Under the pieces are notes generated by a model, which worked only from the letters and a program-made list of their open reading frames with translations, did not search any database and was not told the DNA's origin. A stretch of DNA of 64,000 nt from Neobacillus sp. OS1-2 (GTDB taxonomy: Bacteria; Bacillota; Bacilli; Bacillales; Cytobacillaceae), in contig NZ_CP133265.1 in assembly GCF_030915505.1 (NCBI RefSeq), forward strand, positions 1,860,001-1,924,000. The letters run 5' to 3'. The position numbers and the translations under genes were made by a program. Shown piece after piece: positions 46,462 through 57,222 of the stretch (position 1 is the first letter of the stretch; every line of letters starts with the position of its first letter).

Positions 46462-47163
46462 TTATAAAAAATATAGAACTGTTACAATGACTCCCGTTAC
46501 AACAATGCCTGGAAGCAGGTTTGCCACTTTAATTTTTACCATTCCCGTGAGGTTCAAGCCAATCGCAAAAATCATAATACCGCCAGTTGCGGTCATTTCG
46601 ACAATAAACTGATCCATTAGTGCTTGAGGAACAAAACGATCAATCTGAGTGGCAAACAAGGCAATTAAACCTTCATAAAGAACAACAGGAATAGCAGAAA
46701 AGATGACACCAATGCCCAATGTTGTGGTTAAAATTAATGCCGTAAAGCCATCGATCAATGATTTTGTATAGAGGACATCATGATCACCGCGAATGCCACT
46801 GTCGAGGGCTCCAATGATCGCCATTGCCCCAATCACAAAGATTAAGGTAGCCGTCACGAAACCTTCCGAGATACTGCCTTTGCCGTTTGAGCCAACTTTA
46901 AGCTCCAACCAGCCACCGAGGTCATTTAATTTATCCTCTAGTTTTAACAGTTCTCCAACCACCGCACCGACGACAAGACTAATAATAACAATCAGGAAGT
47001 TTTCACTCTTTAATCCCATCTGCAGGCCTAAAACCATCACAGATAATCCAATCGCAAACATAACCGTCACTTTCATACTTTCGGGAATACGGTTCAAAAG
47101 TTTTCCAATTAGTGTGCCAATAATAATCAATAGCCCATTTACAAGTGTTCCTATTAAAAACAT
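46462..47163 (-). CDS. DUF554-family membrane protein
   Basis: A 233-residue membrane protein with about seven helices (YdfK/YqgA-like). The start MFLIGTLVNGLLIIIGTLIGKLL and a repeated GxxxG helix style are typical of the family. Function unknown; family members in E. coli and Bacillus have been proposed as transporters without proof. It lies downstream of spo0J on the same strand. Confidence 0.85.
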   Translation of the reverse strand: MFLIGTLVNGLLIIIGTLIGKLLNRIPESMKVTVMFAIGLSVMVLGLQMGLKSENFLIVIISLVVGAVVGELLKLEDKLNDLGGWLELKVGSNGKGSISEGFVTATLIFVIGAMAIIGALDSGIRGDHDVLYTKSLIDGFTALILTTTLGIGVIFSAIPVVLYEGLIALFATQIDRFVPQALMDQFIVEMTATGGIMIFAIGLNLTGMVKIKVANLLPGIVVTGVIVTVLYFL

Positions 47164-47249
47164 CGTAATTTCACCTATTCTTCGCCTCTCGAAATTGTAA
47201 TAGTACTAAACTATCATGTTTTCATTCTATTGAAAAGACTGAATGGAAA

Positions 47250-47292
47250 GAAAAGCGCACACGCCTTGATCAGCGCCGTATGGCCTAGAGCG
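47250..47292. repeat. REP-like repeat, internally deleted
   Basis: AAAAGCGCACACGCCTTGAT and CAGCGCCGTATGGCCTAGAG match the ends of the repeat at 34547 with the middle missing. Confidence 0.55.
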
Positions 47293-47322
47293 TAAAAAAA
47301 ATAACCATCATAGATGGCTTAT
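47293..47322 (-). terminator. Terminator of the soj-spo0J operon
   Basis: AGCCATC-TAT-GATGGTT stem, then eight T on the minus strand. Confidence 0.75.
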
Positions 47323-48167
47323 AAGGATTCTTCCTGATCAAGTAATTCTAAGATTCGTTCCAAATCATCCTGCGAGAAAAATTCAATTTCAATTTTCCCT
47401 TTATTTTTATTCTGTTTAATATGAACTTTCGTTCCGAACCGCTCACGAAGGGAATGCTCCCGCTCCTGTAAAAACACATCTTTTTTCTTTTCAGGCTTTT
47501 TTGTTTCACGTGAAACATTTTCATTTAGTTGCTGGATTAACTTTTCTAATTGCCGGACATTCAACCCTTCCTGAATGACCTTTTCTACTAAAACAGGCAG
47601 CTTTGCTTTTTGTCTAAGGCCTAATAAGGCACGTCCATGACCCATTGAAATGTTCCCGGTTGAGATCAATTCCTGAATTTTTGGAGGAAGGGAAAGCAGA
47701 CGAATGTGGTTTGCTACATGCGGACGGCTTTTGCCTAAACGCTTCGCAACCTCTTCCTGTGTCAACTTTAATTTCTCCATTAAGGTTTGATAGGCAATTC
47801 CCTCTTCAATTGGATTTAAATCTTCCCTTTGGAGATTTTCCAATACAGCCAATTCCATCATTTGCTGTTCGGAAAGATCACGGACAACCGCCGGAACGGT
47901 TTCAAGCTTGGCCTCCTTGGCGGCTCGGAAGCGGCGTTCGCCCACCACAATTTCATATCCTTTAATACTTTTTCGAACAACGATTGGCTGTAAGATTCCA
48001 TGCTCAATAATTGAAGCCTTTAATTCATCGATTGTCTCTTGTTGGAAGGTTTTCCGTGGCTGATACGGGTTTGGACGCAGTTCTTTCAGCTTAATCTCTT
48101 GAACTGTCTCCTCTTTACTGACATCACTAAAAAATGCATTCAGGCCTTTTCCTAAACCTTTAGCCAT
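47319..48167 (-). CDS. spo0J: Chromosome partition protein Spo0J (ParB)
   Basis: A 282-residue CTP-dependent sliding clamp that loads at parS and organises the origin. N-terminal CTPase motifs NPYQPRKTF and VVGERRFRAAK (the C and P boxes), HTH TQEEVAKRLGKSRPHVANHIRLL at about 120-142, and the C-terminal dimer domain. A parS lies within the gene at 47502-47517, as in B. subtilis. It overlaps soj by eight bases. Confidence 0.96.
   Translation of the reverse strand: MAKGLGKGLNAFFSDVSKEETVQEIKLKELRPNPYQPRKTFQQETIDELKASIIEHGILQPIVVRKSIKGYEIVVGERRFRAAKEAKLETVPAVVRDLSEQQMMELAVLENLQREDLNPIEEGIAYQTLMEKLKLTQEEVAKRLGKSRPHVANHIRLLSLPPKIQELISTGNISMGHGRALLGLRQKAKLPVLVEKVIQEGLNVRQLEKLIQQLNENVSRETKKPEKKKDVFLQEREHSLRERFGTKVHIKQNKNKGKIEIEFFSQDDLERILELLDQEESL
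47502..47517. other. parS site inside spo0J
   Basis: Perfect TGTTTCACGTGAAACA, at the same place as the known parS within B. subtilis spo0J. Confidence 0.95.
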
Positions 48168-48921
48168 TCGAAACCACTTCCTTTGCTAAATCTAAATACA
48201 CCTCAGCACCGCGGGATTTCGAATCATAGGTGATGATAGGTTCCCCATGGCTTGGAGCCTCACTTAGACGCACATTTCTAGGAATAATGGTTTTATAGAC
48301 TTTATCTTGAAAGTATTTTTTTACTTCTTCAATGACTTGAATGCCAAGATTTGTTCTCGCGTCAAGCATTGTTAATAACACGCCTTCAATTTTTAAATCC
48401 TGGTTAAGATGCTTCTGGACGAGTCTAACCGTATTTAATAATTGGCTCAAGCCTTCCAACGCATAATACTCACATTGGACAGGGATTAATACCGCATCAG
48501 AAGCTGTTAAGGCATTTAGCGTTAGTAGCCCTAATGATGGCGGACAATCAATAATGATATAATCAAACTGATCTTTTACTTCTCCGAGAGCACGTTTTAA
48601 GCGGACCTCTCTGGATATAGTAGGTACCAGTTCAATTTCAGCTCCTGCTAATTGAATCGTAGCAGGGAGTGCATACAAATTTTTTACAGATGTCGCTTTA
48701 ATGACATCTTTGGCCTCGACATCGTCTACTAACACATCATAGATACATTGTTCCACTTCTGCCTTTTCAATTCCGACCCCGCTTGTTGCATTTCCCTGCG
48801 GGTCGATGTCTACTAATAGAACCCGTTTCCCTATGTATGCTAAGCAGGCGCCTAGGTTGACAGAGGTCGTCGTTTTACCGACTCCACCTTTTTGGTTTGC
48901 GATTGAAAGGATTTTCCCCAC
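48160..48921 (-). CDS. soj: ParA-family ATPase Soj
   Basis: A 253-residue deviant-Walker ATPase. The start MGKILSIANQKGGVGKTTTS holds the Walker A with its signature lysine; DIDPQGNATSG and IIIDCPPSLG complete the site. Soj works with Spo0J in origin segregation and regulates DnaA directly; it also affects sporulation genes. First gene of soj-spo0J. Confidence 0.96.
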   Translation of the reverse strand: MGKILSIANQKGGVGKTTTSVNLGACLAYIGKRVLLVDIDPQGNATSGVGIEKAEVEQCIYDVLVDDVEAKDVIKATSVKNLYALPATIQLAGAEIELVPTISREVRLKRALGEVKDQFDYIIIDCPPSLGLLTLNALTASDAVLIPVQCEYYALEGLSQLLNTVRLVQKHLNQDLKIEGVLLTMLDARTNLGIQVIEEVKKYFQDKVYKTIIPRNVRLSEAPSHGEPIITYDSKSRGAEVYLDLAKEVVSNG

Positions 48922-49100
48922 GTTGTCACCTACCCTTTATTTCTCAGAATCTGCTATTCTATCAAATGTTTACATAATATGCTTAATTATCCCCTAATAG
49001 AGGAGGAATGTAAAATTCCATTCCTTTATTTTATCATGAAATAATAGGGATGTTGTTTTATTTTCAAAAAATATTCCATTCCATATTTCCCTTTTTTACA

Positions 49101-49131
49101 CAAAAAAAACCAACACCCATTGTGCCGGTTC
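49101..49131 (-). terminator. Terminator of noc
   Basis: AACC-GGCAC and GTGTTGGTT arms, then eight T on the minus strand. Confidence 0.7.
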
Positions 49132-49142
49132 TTTCTGTATCA

Positions 49143-50006
49143 CTATTTTTTCTTAGGAATCCGGATGGTAAATTGATAGAACTCCTCAAATTCCTCTTCG
49201 TCGGCATCCAAATTAATCCCGCTGTCTGTTACCATGGATAAAGATTGACGGATGGTATTCACGGCAATTCTCATATCTTTGCTAAAAGCCTTTCGTTTAG
49301 GTTTTGGTTTTTCTTTCTTTTGTTCGAGCATTCTCACTACGCGTTCCTCAGTCTGCTTAACATTCCAATTCTTTTCAATGACTTCCGCCAAAAGTGCCAC
49401 TTGTTTCTCCGGATTTTTCAGCGGAATAAGCGCACGTGCATGGCGTTCAGTAATCGTTTTATTCAATAAGGCATCCTGGACAATCTCTGGTAATTTAAGT
49501 AAACGAAGCTTGTTGGCAACGGTCGACTGCCCTTTCCCAAGGCGCTGCGCTAATGCCTCTTGTGTCAAATTGTGCAATTCAAGCAGCTTGCCATAGGCAA
49601 AAGCCTCTTCAATTGGCGACAATTCTTCGCGCTGCAAATTTTCAATAAGCGCTACTGATGCGGTTTCTGTGTCAGATAAATTTTTCACGATGGCCGGTGC
49701 TTCTGCCCAGCCCAGTTTTTTCATCGCACGCCAGCGGCGCTCACCGGCAATAATCTCATATTTATCAACAGCAAACTCCCGGACAACAATCGGCTGGATA
49801 ATCCCATGTATATGAATAGTTCGTGATAATTCTTCAATCTTATCTTCATCAAATACCGTCCGCGGCTGGAAGCGATTCGGAATAATTTGGTTAATCGGAA
49901 TCTTTTTTATTTCTTCGTTCCGTTCAATATCCAGCTCTTTTTCAAGCTCAACCTCTTGTTCTCCCTTATCGCCGAGGCCAAAAAAGCGTGTAAATGAACT
50001 CTTCAT
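49143..50006 (-). CDS. noc: Nucleoid occlusion protein Noc (ParB-like)
   Basis: A 287-residue ParB paralogue that stops FtsZ assembly over the chromosome. [16 protein letters not shown] is the N-terminal membrane-targeting amphipathic helix; then NRFQPRTVF and [11 protein letters not shown] (CTP-binding boxes) and [26 protein letters not shown]. Start ATG 50006 follows AAAGGTGGTG; the in-frame GTG four codons earlier overlaps that site. It should bind Noc sites distinct from parS; I saw no exact ATTTCCCGGGAAAT in the window. Confidence 0.95.
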   Translation of the reverse strand: MKSSFTRFFGLGDKGEQEVELEKELDIERNEEIKKIPINQIIPNRFQPRTVFDEDKIEELSRTIHIHGIIQPIVVREFAVDKYEIIAGERRWRAMKKLGWAEAPAIVKNLSDTETASVALIENLQREELSPIEEAFAYGKLLELHNLTQEALAQRLGKGQSTVANKLRLLKLPEIVQDALLNKTITERHARALIPLKNPEKQVALLAEVIEKNWNVKQTEERVVRMLEQKKEKPKPKRKAFSKDMRIAVNTIRQSLSMVTDSGINLDADEEEFEEFYQFTIRIPKKK

Positions 50007-50154
50007 CCCCAACACCACCTTTACGAAACTCCCTATTACTTATTCTCTATGTCACTAAATACTTCCTGCCTAGGATACCATTTTTCTCTAAAAATTGTTA
50101 TACAGATTTTCACTCTTGGAAGCAGTGAAGGGAAAAAGCTATAGGAATAACTCT

Positions 50155-50871
50155 TTATTCAATTGGCATTTTTCCTGGTGTTCCTGGCTTTCGTGGGTAT
50201 TTCCTTGGCGTCTGTTTTTCTTTTTTTATAATTAAAATATTCCGTTCACTATCTTCCATTGGCAAGGTAAATGTGTACACCTTTTCTACTTTACCACCAA
50301 GTGTTGTAATCGCCTTTTGGCCCATTTCCAATTCATCATTCGCATGCAAGGCCTTCATCGCAATAAAATGTCCCCCTACTTTTGCAAGTGGTAAACAAAA
50401 CTCACTTAAAACAGACATTCTAGCCACCGCTCTTGCTGTTACAACATCAAAGTTTTCCCGGTAAGCAGGATTGACGCCAAACGTCTCAGCACGGTCATGG
50501 ACAAAATGGACATTTTCCAACTCTAATACGGTAGCAAGATGATTCAAAAATGAAATTCGCTTGTTTAATGAATCAACGATTGTCACTTGGATATGTGGGT
50601 AGACTATTTTTAACGGTATACTCGGAAAGCCCGCACCTGCCCCAACATCACAAAGATGAAACTGCTTGGTAAAATCAAAATAAAATGAAGCGGTAATAGA
50701 GTCGTAAAAATGTTTTAAATATACATCTGTTTTTTCCGTGATCGCTGTTAAATTCATTTTTTCATTCCACTCGACCAATGTTGAAAAATAGGTTTCAAAC
50801 TGGTCGAGCTGCTTATCACTTAGGGAAATTCCCTTTTCCTGAAGACTGGATTGAAATTGTTCGATATTCAT
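50155..50871 (-). CDS. rsmG: 16S rRNA (guanine527-N7)-methyltransferase
   Basis: A 238-residue SAM-dependent methyltransferase (GidB). Motif I is [17 protein letters not shown] near residues 70-86 and the family segment [19 protein letters not shown] follows. Loss of this enzyme gives low-level streptomycin resistance. It is 22 bases downstream of mnmG, in the conserved mnmE-mnmG-rsmG-noc order. Confidence 0.96.
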   Translation of the reverse strand: MNIEQFQSSLQEKGISLSDKQLDQFETYFSTLVEWNEKMNLTAITEKTDVYLKHFYDSITASFYFDFTKQFHLCDVGAGAGFPSIPLKIVYPHIQVTIVDSLNKRISFLNHLATVLELENVHFVHDRAETFGVNPAYRENFDVVTARAVARMSVLSEFCLPLAKVGGHFIAMKALHANDELEMGQKAITTLGGKVEKVYTFTLPMEDSERNILIIKKEKQTPRKYPRKPGTPGKMPIE

Positions 50872-50893
50872 CTATTAAAACTTCCTCACTCGA

Positions 50894-52783
50894 TTATTCA
50901 TTGGATACTCTCGCTACCCGTCCTTGTTCTAAATACACAAGCAGGATCGAAATATCTGCAGGATTGACACCGGAAATCCGGGATGCTTGGGCAATGGAGA
51001 GCGGTTTAATCTTTTTGAGCTTTTGTTTCGCTTCTGTAGCTAATCCATTAATGGCATCATAATCAATATTGTCAGGGACTTTCTTATCCTCCATCTTTTT
51101 CAGACGCTCTACTTGCTGCAGTGACTTTTCAATATACCCCTCGTACTTAATTTGGATTTCCACCTGTTCTTTCACATCGTGATCCAAAGCAAGCTCACTC
51201 TTAGTCAGACTTTCAAGCAATTCATATGTCATTTCCGGTCTTTTCAGTAAATCGGATGCACGGATCCCATCTTTCAATTCACTACCGCCGATGCTGCGAA
51301 TTAATTCCTGTACTTCAGCAGATGGCTTTAGAATAATGGACTGCAATCTTTCCCTCTCTGCTTCGATTGCTTCCCTTTTTGCCAAGAATGCTTCATAGCG
51401 ATCTTCACGAATCAAGCCAATTTCATGTCCCATATCGGTTAACCGTAAATCGGCATTATCATGACGCAATAGAAGGCGATATTCTGCTCTTGAGGTTAAC
51501 AATCGATAGGGCTCGTTTGTCCCTTTTGTAATTAAATCATCAATGAGCACGCCAATATAAGCATCAGAGCGTCCAAGGACTAATTGCTCACGGTCAAGCG
51601 CGTTTAATCCGGCATTGATCCCGGCCATTAACCCTTGACCCGCAGCTTCTTCATACCCGGACGTTCCATTAATTTGGCCCGCAGTGTATAAATTTTTAAC
51701 AACCTTTGTTTCTAAAGTCGGCCATAATTGTGTCGGTACAATCGCATCATATTCGATCGCATAACCGGCCCGCATCATTTGGGCATTTTCCAGTCCAGGA
51801 ACGGTTCTAATAATTTGATGCTGGACATCTTCAGGCAGGCTGGTGGAAAGTCCCTGTACATAGACTTCCTTCGTATTTCTGCCTTCCGGTTCAAGGAAGA
51901 TTTGATGGCGCGGCTTGTCATTGAAGCGGACAACTTTATCCTCAATCGATGGACAGTACCTTGGGCCTGTTCCTTTGATCATGCCGGAAAACATCGGCGA
52001 GCGATGCAAATTGGCATCAATTAACGAATGTGTTCGGTCATTTGTATAGGTGAGCCAGCATGGCAGCTGATCGGTAATATATTTCGTTGTTTCATACGAA
52101 AATGCTCTAGGTTCTTCATCACCAGGCTGAATTTCTGTTTTACTGTAATCAATGGTATTGCCATTTACTCTTGGCGGTGTACCTGTTTTAAAACGGACCA
52201 GTTCGAATCCAAGTTCCTCTAAATGTTCAGACAGCCTAATCGATGGCTGCTGATTATTCGGGCCGCTTGAATATTTCAATTCGCCAAGGATAATTTCACC
52301 GCGCAAGTAAGTTCCCGTTGTGACGACTACCGTTTTAGCGCGATAGATAGCGCCGGTTTTCGCAATAACCCCTTGAACCACTCCATCTTCCACAATCAAT
52401 TGCTCGACCATGCCTTGGAGCAAGGTTAGGTTTGGTTCTTCTTCTAAAGTCTTTTTCATTTCATGCTGATAGGCAAATTTATCTGCCTGGGCCCGTAAGG
52501 CACGGACAGCTGGACCTTTTCCAGTGTTCAGCATCCTCATTTGGATATAGGTTTTATCAATATTCTTTGCCATTTCACCACCGAGGGCATCGATTTCACG
52601 TACGACGATCCCTTTTGCCGGGCCGCCCACGGAAGGGTTACAAGGCATAAAAGCTACCATATCTAAGTTTATTGTGATCATTAATGTTTTTGCGCCAAGT
52701 CTTGCCGCCGCAAGGCCTGCTTCACAGCCGGCATGTCCAGCTCCAACGACAATGACGTCATAACTACCTGCTTCGTATTGCAT
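50894..52783 (-). CDS. mnmG: tRNA uridine 5-carboxymethylaminomethyl modification enzyme MnmG
   Basis: A 629-residue FAD protein (GidA) that with MnmE modifies U34 of tRNAs reading two-codon sets. FAD-binding motif [22 protein letters not shown] at about 9-30, the GidA signature [15 protein letters not shown], and [13 protein letters not shown] near residue 380. The C-terminal helical domain contacts MnmE. Separated from mnmE by an unusual 327-base gap with a 52-bp tandem array. Confidence 0.97.
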   Translation of the reverse strand: MQYEAGSYDVIVVGAGHAGCEAGLAAARLGAKTLMITINLDMVAFMPCNPSVGGPAKGIVVREIDALGGEMAKNIDKTYIQMRMLNTGKGPAVRALRAQADKFAYQHEMKKTLEEEPNLTLLQGMVEQLIVEDGVVQGVIAKTGAIYRAKTVVVTTGTYLRGEIILGELKYSSGPNNQQPSIRLSEHLEELGFELVRFKTGTPPRVNGNTIDYSKTEIQPGDEEPRAFSYETTKYITDQLPCWLTYTNDRTHSLIDANLHRSPMFSGMIKGTGPRYCPSIEDKVVRFNDKPRHQIFLEPEGRNTKEVYVQGLSTSLPEDVQHQIIRTVPGLENAQMMRAGYAIEYDAIVPTQLWPTLETKVVKNLYTAGQINGTSGYEEAAGQGLMAGINAGLNALDREQLVLGRSDAYIGVLIDDLITKGTNEPYRLLTSRAEYRLLLRHDNADLRLTDMGHEIGLIREDRYEAFLAKREAIEAERERLQSIILKPSAEVQELIRSIGGSELKDGIRASDLLKRPEMTYELLESLTKSELALDHDVKEQVEIQIKYEGYIEKSLQQVERLKKMEDKKVPDNIDYDAINGLATEAKQKLKKIKPLSIAQASRISGVNPADISILLVYLEQGRVARVSNE

Positions 52784-52845
52784 GGTATTTCCTCCTTTTC
52801 CGTATCACGACGGAAACGTTACTTCTTCTGGTCTATTTTAAGGTT

Positions 52846-53075
52846 TTAATAAGTCCTATTGGATACCTTTTTTCTATTCTCCAAGATCGTTTGGGCTCCA
52901 ATATGCCCTATTGGATACTCTTTTTTTATTTACCAAGGCGGAATGGGCTCCAATATGCTCCATTGGATACCTTTTTCCTATTTTTCAAGACCGATTGGGC
53001 CCCAATATGCCCTATTGAAAACCCGTTCCTCACTACTTTAAGCATGAAGGGCTCTAATAACCCCTATTTTTCTAT
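52846..53075. repeat. Tandem array of a 52-bp unit between mnmE and mnmG
   Basis: Four full units (52846, 52898, 52950, 53002) and a partial fifth (53054). Most units start CCAATATGCCCTATTGG, a small hairpin with CCAATA/TATTGG arms, and end with GGGCT. The loop GGGC (minus strand) can also pair with the GCCC that follows. The unit length is not a multiple of three, and any open frame through it is chance. Confidence 0.8.
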
Positions 53076-53110
53076 CTTATCCGCTCTTGTGCCGGGAAAA
53101 ACCCGCTTTT

Positions 53111-54496
53111 TTATTTTCCTAGACAGAACTGTGAAAATAACTGGTCGATTAGGCTCTCATGGACGCTGTCACCGATGATTTCCCCCAGCAATTCCCATGT
53201 CCTGGTTAAATCGATTTGCACGATATCAATCGGAGTCCCCATTTCCACCCCTTCAATTGCGTCCTCAATTGTCTGTAGACTCATGTTTAATAACGCAATG
53301 TGACGGCTATTGGACACATATGTTAAATCGCCAGCCTCAATGGATCCTGCAAAAAATAACGAGGCAATTGCATCTTCCAGCTCATCGATACCGCGATCTT
53401 CCAATAATGAGGTGGTAACCAAGCTATGCTCTTTCGCCAATTCTCTGACCCGCTCCATATCAATTTGCTGCGTCAGATCCGTTTTATTGACGATGACGAT
53501 GACATCCATCCCTTTGACAACCTCAAAAAGGCTCTCATCCTCAGCGGTCAGCTTGTCGGCGTTATTCAACACAAGCAAAATTAAATCAGCCTCATTCAAC
53601 ACTTGACGAGAACGTTCCACTCCGATGCGTTCAACAATATCCTCTGTTTCCCTAATCCCTGCCGTGTCTAGCAGTCTAAGCGGCACCCCGCGGACATTGA
53701 CATATTCCTCAATCACGTCACGTGTTGTCCCAGGAATATCGGTAACAATGGCCTTATTTTCATGGACAAGACTATTTAATAACGAGGACTTGCCGACATT
53801 TGGCCGTCCAACAATGGCGGTCGATAGCCCTTCTCGTAAAATTTTCCCTTGCTCAGAGGTTTGCAGCAGTTTCTTTATTTCCTCATGCACAAAATGAGCC
53901 TTTTCTAACAGCATCTTATGGGTCATTTCTTCGACATCATCGTATTCAGGATAATCAATATTCACTTCAACATGGGCAAGGACTTCTAAGATTTCTTGCC
54001 GCAGCCTGCGTACAAGCTTTGATAGACGGCCTTCCATTTGGCCAAGCGCCAGGTTCATTGCCCGATCAGTCTTTGCCCTGATTAAATCCATGACTGCTTC
54101 AGCTTGTGATAAATCAATCCGGCCATTTAAAAAGGCCCGTTTCGTAAACTCACCAGGCTCTGCTAGTCTTGCCCCATTTTTTAACACATGCTGGAGCACG
54201 CGGTTCACGGAAACAATTCCGCCGTGGCAGTTAATTTCCACTACATCCTCTTTGGTAAACGTCTTAGGCCCCTTCATAACTGAAACCATTACTTCTTCTA
54301 CCACTACACCGCTTTTCGCATCGAGGAGGTGTCCATAGTGAATCGTATGGCTGGCTACATCCGTAAGCCTTTTTCCACCGATACTCTTAAAAAGCTTGTC
54401 TGCAATTTGAATGGCCTCATCGCCACTCAAACGAACAATCGCAATGGCTCCCTCTCCCATTGGAGTCGAAATCGCCGCAATTGTATCAAATTCCAT
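53111..54496 (-). CDS. mnmE: tRNA modification GTPase MnmE
   Basis: A 461-residue GTPase, partner of MnmG. N-terminal formyl-THF-binding domain ([20 protein letters not shown]), helical domain, inserted G domain ([28 protein letters not shown]) and the C-terminal FCLGK motif with its catalytic cysteine. Start ATG 54496 follows GAGGTGAAG and fits the family length; the open frame extends 19 codons further without a ribosome site. Also called TrmE/ThdF. Confidence 0.96.
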   Translation of the reverse strand: MEFDTIAAISTPMGEGAIAIVRLSGDEAIQIADKLFKSIGGKRLTDVASHTIHYGHLLDAKSGVVVEEVMVSVMKGPKTFTKEDVVEINCHGGIVSVNRVLQHVLKNGARLAEPGEFTKRAFLNGRIDLSQAEAVMDLIRAKTDRAMNLALGQMEGRLSKLVRRLRQEILEVLAHVEVNIDYPEYDDVEEMTHKMLLEKAHFVHEEIKKLLQTSEQGKILREGLSTAIVGRPNVGKSSLLNSLVHENKAIVTDIPGTTRDVIEEYVNVRGVPLRLLDTAGIRETEDIVERIGVERSRQVLNEADLILLVLNNADKLTAEDESLFEVVKGMDVIVIVNKTDLTQQIDMERVRELAKEHSLVTTSLLEDRGIDELEDAIASLFFAGSIEAGDLTYVSNSRHIALLNMSLQTIEDAIEGVEMGTPIDIVQIDLTRTWELLGEIIGDSVHESLIDQLFSQFCLGK

Positions 54497-54601
54497 CTTC
54501 TTCACCTCACAACTAAAAACTCCATCTATATCAAAAATAAGATTTTTCTCCAAAATAATAGAATATCACATGAATTTCTGATAAAAAAGCATCTTACTTC
54601 T

Positions 54602-54692
54602 ATCCACAGGGTAAAATGTCTATTTTTTATTTTAACTTATCCACATGTGAATAACAATAAAGTGTGAAATCTCACCCTAAAAGTTATCAACA
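54602..54692. promoter_or_regulatory. DnaA boxes in the jag-mnmE gap
   Basis: CTATCCACA (54602), TTATCCACA (54637) and TTATCAACA (54684): one perfect and two near-consensus DnaA boxes. The jag-thdF gap is a known DnaA-bound region in B. subtilis. Confidence 0.65.
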
Positions 54693-54706
54693 ATCATAAA
54701 TAAGAT

Positions 54707-54743
54707 AAAAAAAAACACCCTATCATCAGATAGGATGCTGTTT
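54707..54743 (-). terminator. Terminator after jag
   Basis: CCTATC-TGAT-GATAGG stem with a run of T on the minus strand. Confidence 0.75.
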
Positions 54744-54745
54744 CA

Positions 54746-55372
54746 CTATACTCTTTTAACCGGTGTAATGACTATAAAACGATGCGGTTCAGTTCCATCA
54801 GAAAACGTTTTGACACGTTTATTTTCGGATAAAGCGGTATGAATGACTTTTCGCTCATAGGAAGGCATCGGTTCCAATGCTACATCTTTTCCAGACTTGA
54901 CAGCCTTTCCTGCTAATCGATGTGCTAATTGAATTAACGTTTCACTTCGTCTGTTTCGGTAATCCTCTGCATCCAAAATCACATTTAAATAGTGGGTTGC
55001 AAAGCGATTAATCACCAATTGGGTCAAATATTGCAGTGAATTAAGTGTTTGACCCCGTTTACCAATTAAGAGAGCGATTTTTTCCCCTGTCATCACAAAG
55101 TGAACCTGTTTGCCGTCCCGTTTAATCTCTATCTCTGCAGGTGCACCCATTTGTTCACTTACTTGAATAAGAAATTTCTTTGCTTCCTCAATAGGATCGA
55201 TGATCATCGTTACTTTTACAACAGCCGGACGGGAACCGAAAATTCCGAAAATACCCTTTTTGCCTTCATCAATAATATCAACATCTGTGCGGTCTTTGGT
55301 GGTTTTTAATTGAGCTAAAGCTGATTCTACTGCTTCTTCGACAGTTTGTCCTGTAGCAGTTACCTGTTTCAC
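54746..55372 (-). CDS. jag: RNA-binding protein Jag (KhpB)
   Basis: A 208-residue protein with Jag_N domain (about 1-50: [33 protein letters not shown]), KH domain ([20 protein letters not shown]) and R3H domain ([34 protein letters not shown]). It binds RNA and influences elongation/division in Gram-positives. The GTG start overlaps the yidC stop (GTGA), showing coupling. Confidence 0.94.
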   Translation of the reverse strand: MKQVTATGQTVEEAVESALAQLKTTKDRTDVDIIDEGKKGIFGIFGSRPAVVKVTMIIDPIEEAKKFLIQVSEQMGAPAEIEIKRDGKQVHFVMTGEKIALLIGKRGQTLNSLQYLTQLVINRFATHYLNVILDAEDYRNRRSETLIQLAHRLAGKAVKSGKDVALEPMPSYERKVIHTALSENKRVKTFSDGTEPHRFIVITPVKRV

Positions 55373-56142
55373 TTTTTTGCTCCTCCCACATTACCGGTGG
55401 CATTCGCCTTTAAATCCGGTCCTTTAATAAAATAGGTTTGCACAATCATAAAAATATTACCAACAACCCAGTATAATGAAAGGGCTGCAGGGAAACTAAA
55501 CGCAAAGAACATAATCATAATCGGCATTATCCAGGTCATCATCGCCATTTGCGGATTTTGCTGCTGGCCAGCCATCATCATCTTTTGCTGAATAAAGGTT
55601 GTGACCCCGGCAATAATCGGCAAAATAAAATATGGATCCTTTTCGCCCAAGTCAAACCATAAGAAACTATCCTGAGCAATTTCCCTTGTTCTAGAAATAG
55701 CATGATAAAAACCAATTAAAATTGGCATTTGCACAATTAACGGAAAACAGCCTGCCATTGGATTGACACCATGCTTTGAAAACAGTGCCATTGTTTCCTG
55801 CTGCAGTTTTTGTTGCGTCTTTTGATCTTTTGAACTATATTTTTCACGAAGTGCCTTCATTTCAGGCTGAAGCGCCTGCATGGCCTTTGAGCTTCTTGTT
55901 TGCTTGATCATCAATGGCAAAATTGCCAATCGAATTAAAATAGTTACAACAATCAGCGCTAAGCCATAGCTTCCCCAGAGGATAGTTGCTCCCTCTTTAA
56001 TCACCCATGATAACGGATACACGATGTATTCATTCCAAAGACCTGTACTTTCAGCAGTAATCGGCTTCTTAATTTCACTGCATCCTGTTAAAAACAAGAA
56101 CACAGAAAGCAGGCCGAACGAAAGTAATATTCGTTTCTTCAA
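55369..56142 (-). CDS. yidC: Membrane protein insertase YidC1 (SpoIIIJ)
   Basis: A 257-residue YidC/Oxa1 insertase lipoprotein: signal peptide with lipobox LTGC (Cys near residue 20) and five helices. The hydrophilic-groove arginine lies in [31 protein letters not shown]. It inserts membrane proteins and, as SpoIIIJ, is needed for sigma-G activation in the forespore. I prefer the TTG at 56142, nine bases after AAGGGGG, which gives [10 protein letters not shown] as in B. subtilis; upstream in-frame starts have no ribosome site. Confidence 0.92.
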   Translation of the reverse strand: MKKRILLSFGLLSVFLFLTGCSEIKKPITAESTGLWNEYIVYPLSWVIKEGATILWGSYGLALIVVTILIRLAILPLMIKQTRSSKAMQALQPEMKALREKYSSKDQKTQQKLQQETMALFSKHGVNPMAGCFPLIVQMPILIGFYHAISRTREIAQDSFLWFDLGEKDPYFILPIIAGVTTFIQQKMMMAGQQQNPQMAMMTWIMPIMIMFFAFSFPAALSLYWVVGNIFMIVQTYFIKGPDLKANATGNVGGAKK

Positions 56143-56294
56143 CCACTTATTCCCCCTTACCAAATGTAGAATAAAAAGTGCGGATCTAAACCTTATGTAG
56201 TAATTTCCTTTTACATTATCTAAAAATTAGTTTATCACTTTTTCCATTCAATTGTCTTCACGACAACAGCTATATAATGACTAATTTAGCAAAG

Positions 56295-56639
56295 TTAGTT
56301 TCTCTTTAGTACTTTTCCAACCTTAAGGACATGAGTTAAACTCTTTTTCACCTCGAAAAAGTCCATCTCCGCCGTCGGTTTCCTTGCGATAATCACGTAA
56401 TCATTCTCCTGTAAGACCTGATCATGCAATTCATGAATAGATTGACGCACATAGCGCTTAATTCTATTTCTGGTAACAGCATTCCCAATCTTTTTGCTCA
56501 CAGACAGACCTATCCGAAAAAAGCCTTGTCCCTCTTTTTTCAATGAATAGACAACAAATTGGCGATTGGCGAATGATTGCCCCTTCTGAAAGGCAACCTG
56601 GAAATCCTTATTCTTTTTAATTCGGAATTCTTTTTTCAT
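56295..56639 (-). CDS. rnpA: Ribonuclease P protein component
   Basis: A 114-residue basic protein that helps RNase P RNA cut tRNA precursors. Conserved [16 protein letters not shown] start and the RNR signature in [16 protein letters not shown] (about 55-70). Usually transcribed with rpmH. Here the 217-base gap to rpmH holds a terminator and a REP-like element. Confidence 0.95.
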   Translation of the reverse strand: MKKEFRIKKNKDFQVAFQKGQSFANRQFVVYSLKKEGQGFFRIGLSVSKKIGNAVTRNRIKRYVRQSIHELHDQVLQENDYVIIARKPTAEMDFFEVKKSLTHVLKVGKVLKRN

Positions 56640-56675
56640 AAAAAAACTCCTTTAAACTTTGTTTGTGACCTTGAG

Positions 56676-56822
56676 AATTGTCCAGCTACAGGCACCATCG
56701 GCTAGTGTACTTCGCGCTTCTCCCTACGATAAGTCAACATCGAATCGCTACGCTCTCCGTGTTTCCTTTATCTCAGTCGAAGCGCTCCAGTCCATACGCC
56801 GATAGGCGGGTGCCTTCCGCTT
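56676..56822. repeat. REP-like repeat, diverged long copy
   Basis: Begins GAATTGTCCAGCTACAGGCA and ends GGCGGGTGCCTTCCGCTTTT, the reverse orientation of the family at 34547. The middle region is longer and different. Confidence 0.6.
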
Positions 56823-56828
56823 TTCTTA

Positions 56829-56859
56829 CAAAAAAGACCACTGACGCTTCAGTGGTCTA
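56829..56859 (-). terminator. Terminator at the end of rpmH
   Basis: AGACCACTGA-AGCG-TCAGTGGTCT stem followed by six T; overlaps the rpmH stop codon. rnpA must be reached by readthrough or its own promoter. Confidence 0.85.
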
Positions 56860-56991
56860 TGCTGATAATACTTTTCTTCCCTTTAGACGACGACGAGCTA
56901 GGACCTTACGTCCGTTTGCTGAGCTCATACGACTGCGGAAACCGTGAACTTTACTGTGTTTACGTTTATTTGGTTGATATGTTCTTTTCAT
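56857..56991 (-). CDS. rpmH: Ribosomal protein bL34
   Basis: A 44-residue protein, [20 protein letters not shown] onward, the usual L34 length and sequence, ending GRKVLSA. It was found by reading the minus strand, since it is short. Next to oriC, as in most bacteria. Confidence 0.97.
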   Translation of the reverse strand: MKRTYQPNKRKHSKVHGFRSRMSSANGRKVLARRRLKGRKVLSA

Positions 56992-57164
56992 TATATGACA
57001 CCTCCCTGAGGAATAGCTGTTTAAATTTAATCAGACAGTCTTAACTATTATAAAGACCTGAGTATAATATTGTCAACTCCTCTTCTCATATTGTTTCCTT
57101 TTTCAATTTTTTTCGAACATGATTTAGGGCATTTCCAGAAATTCTATAAATAACCTTCAACTTT

Positions 57165-57222
57165 GAGAATTGTCTAGCTCCAGGCCATACGCCGCTGACC
57201 AGGGCACTTGCGCTTTTCTATC
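57165..57222. repeat. REP-like repeat, short copy in oriC
   Basis: TTGTCTAGCTCCAGGCCATA to CACTTGCGCTTTTCTATC is a short copy, in the reverse orientation to that at 34547, directly beside the first DnaA box. Confidence 0.6.

Noticed and set aside
52846..53075. CRISPR array
   Set aside because: Units are contiguous without unique spacers, and no cas genes are near.
52859..53178. Open frames across the 52-bp array
   Set aside because: Repeat length is not a multiple of three, frames end by chance and no ribosome site is seen.
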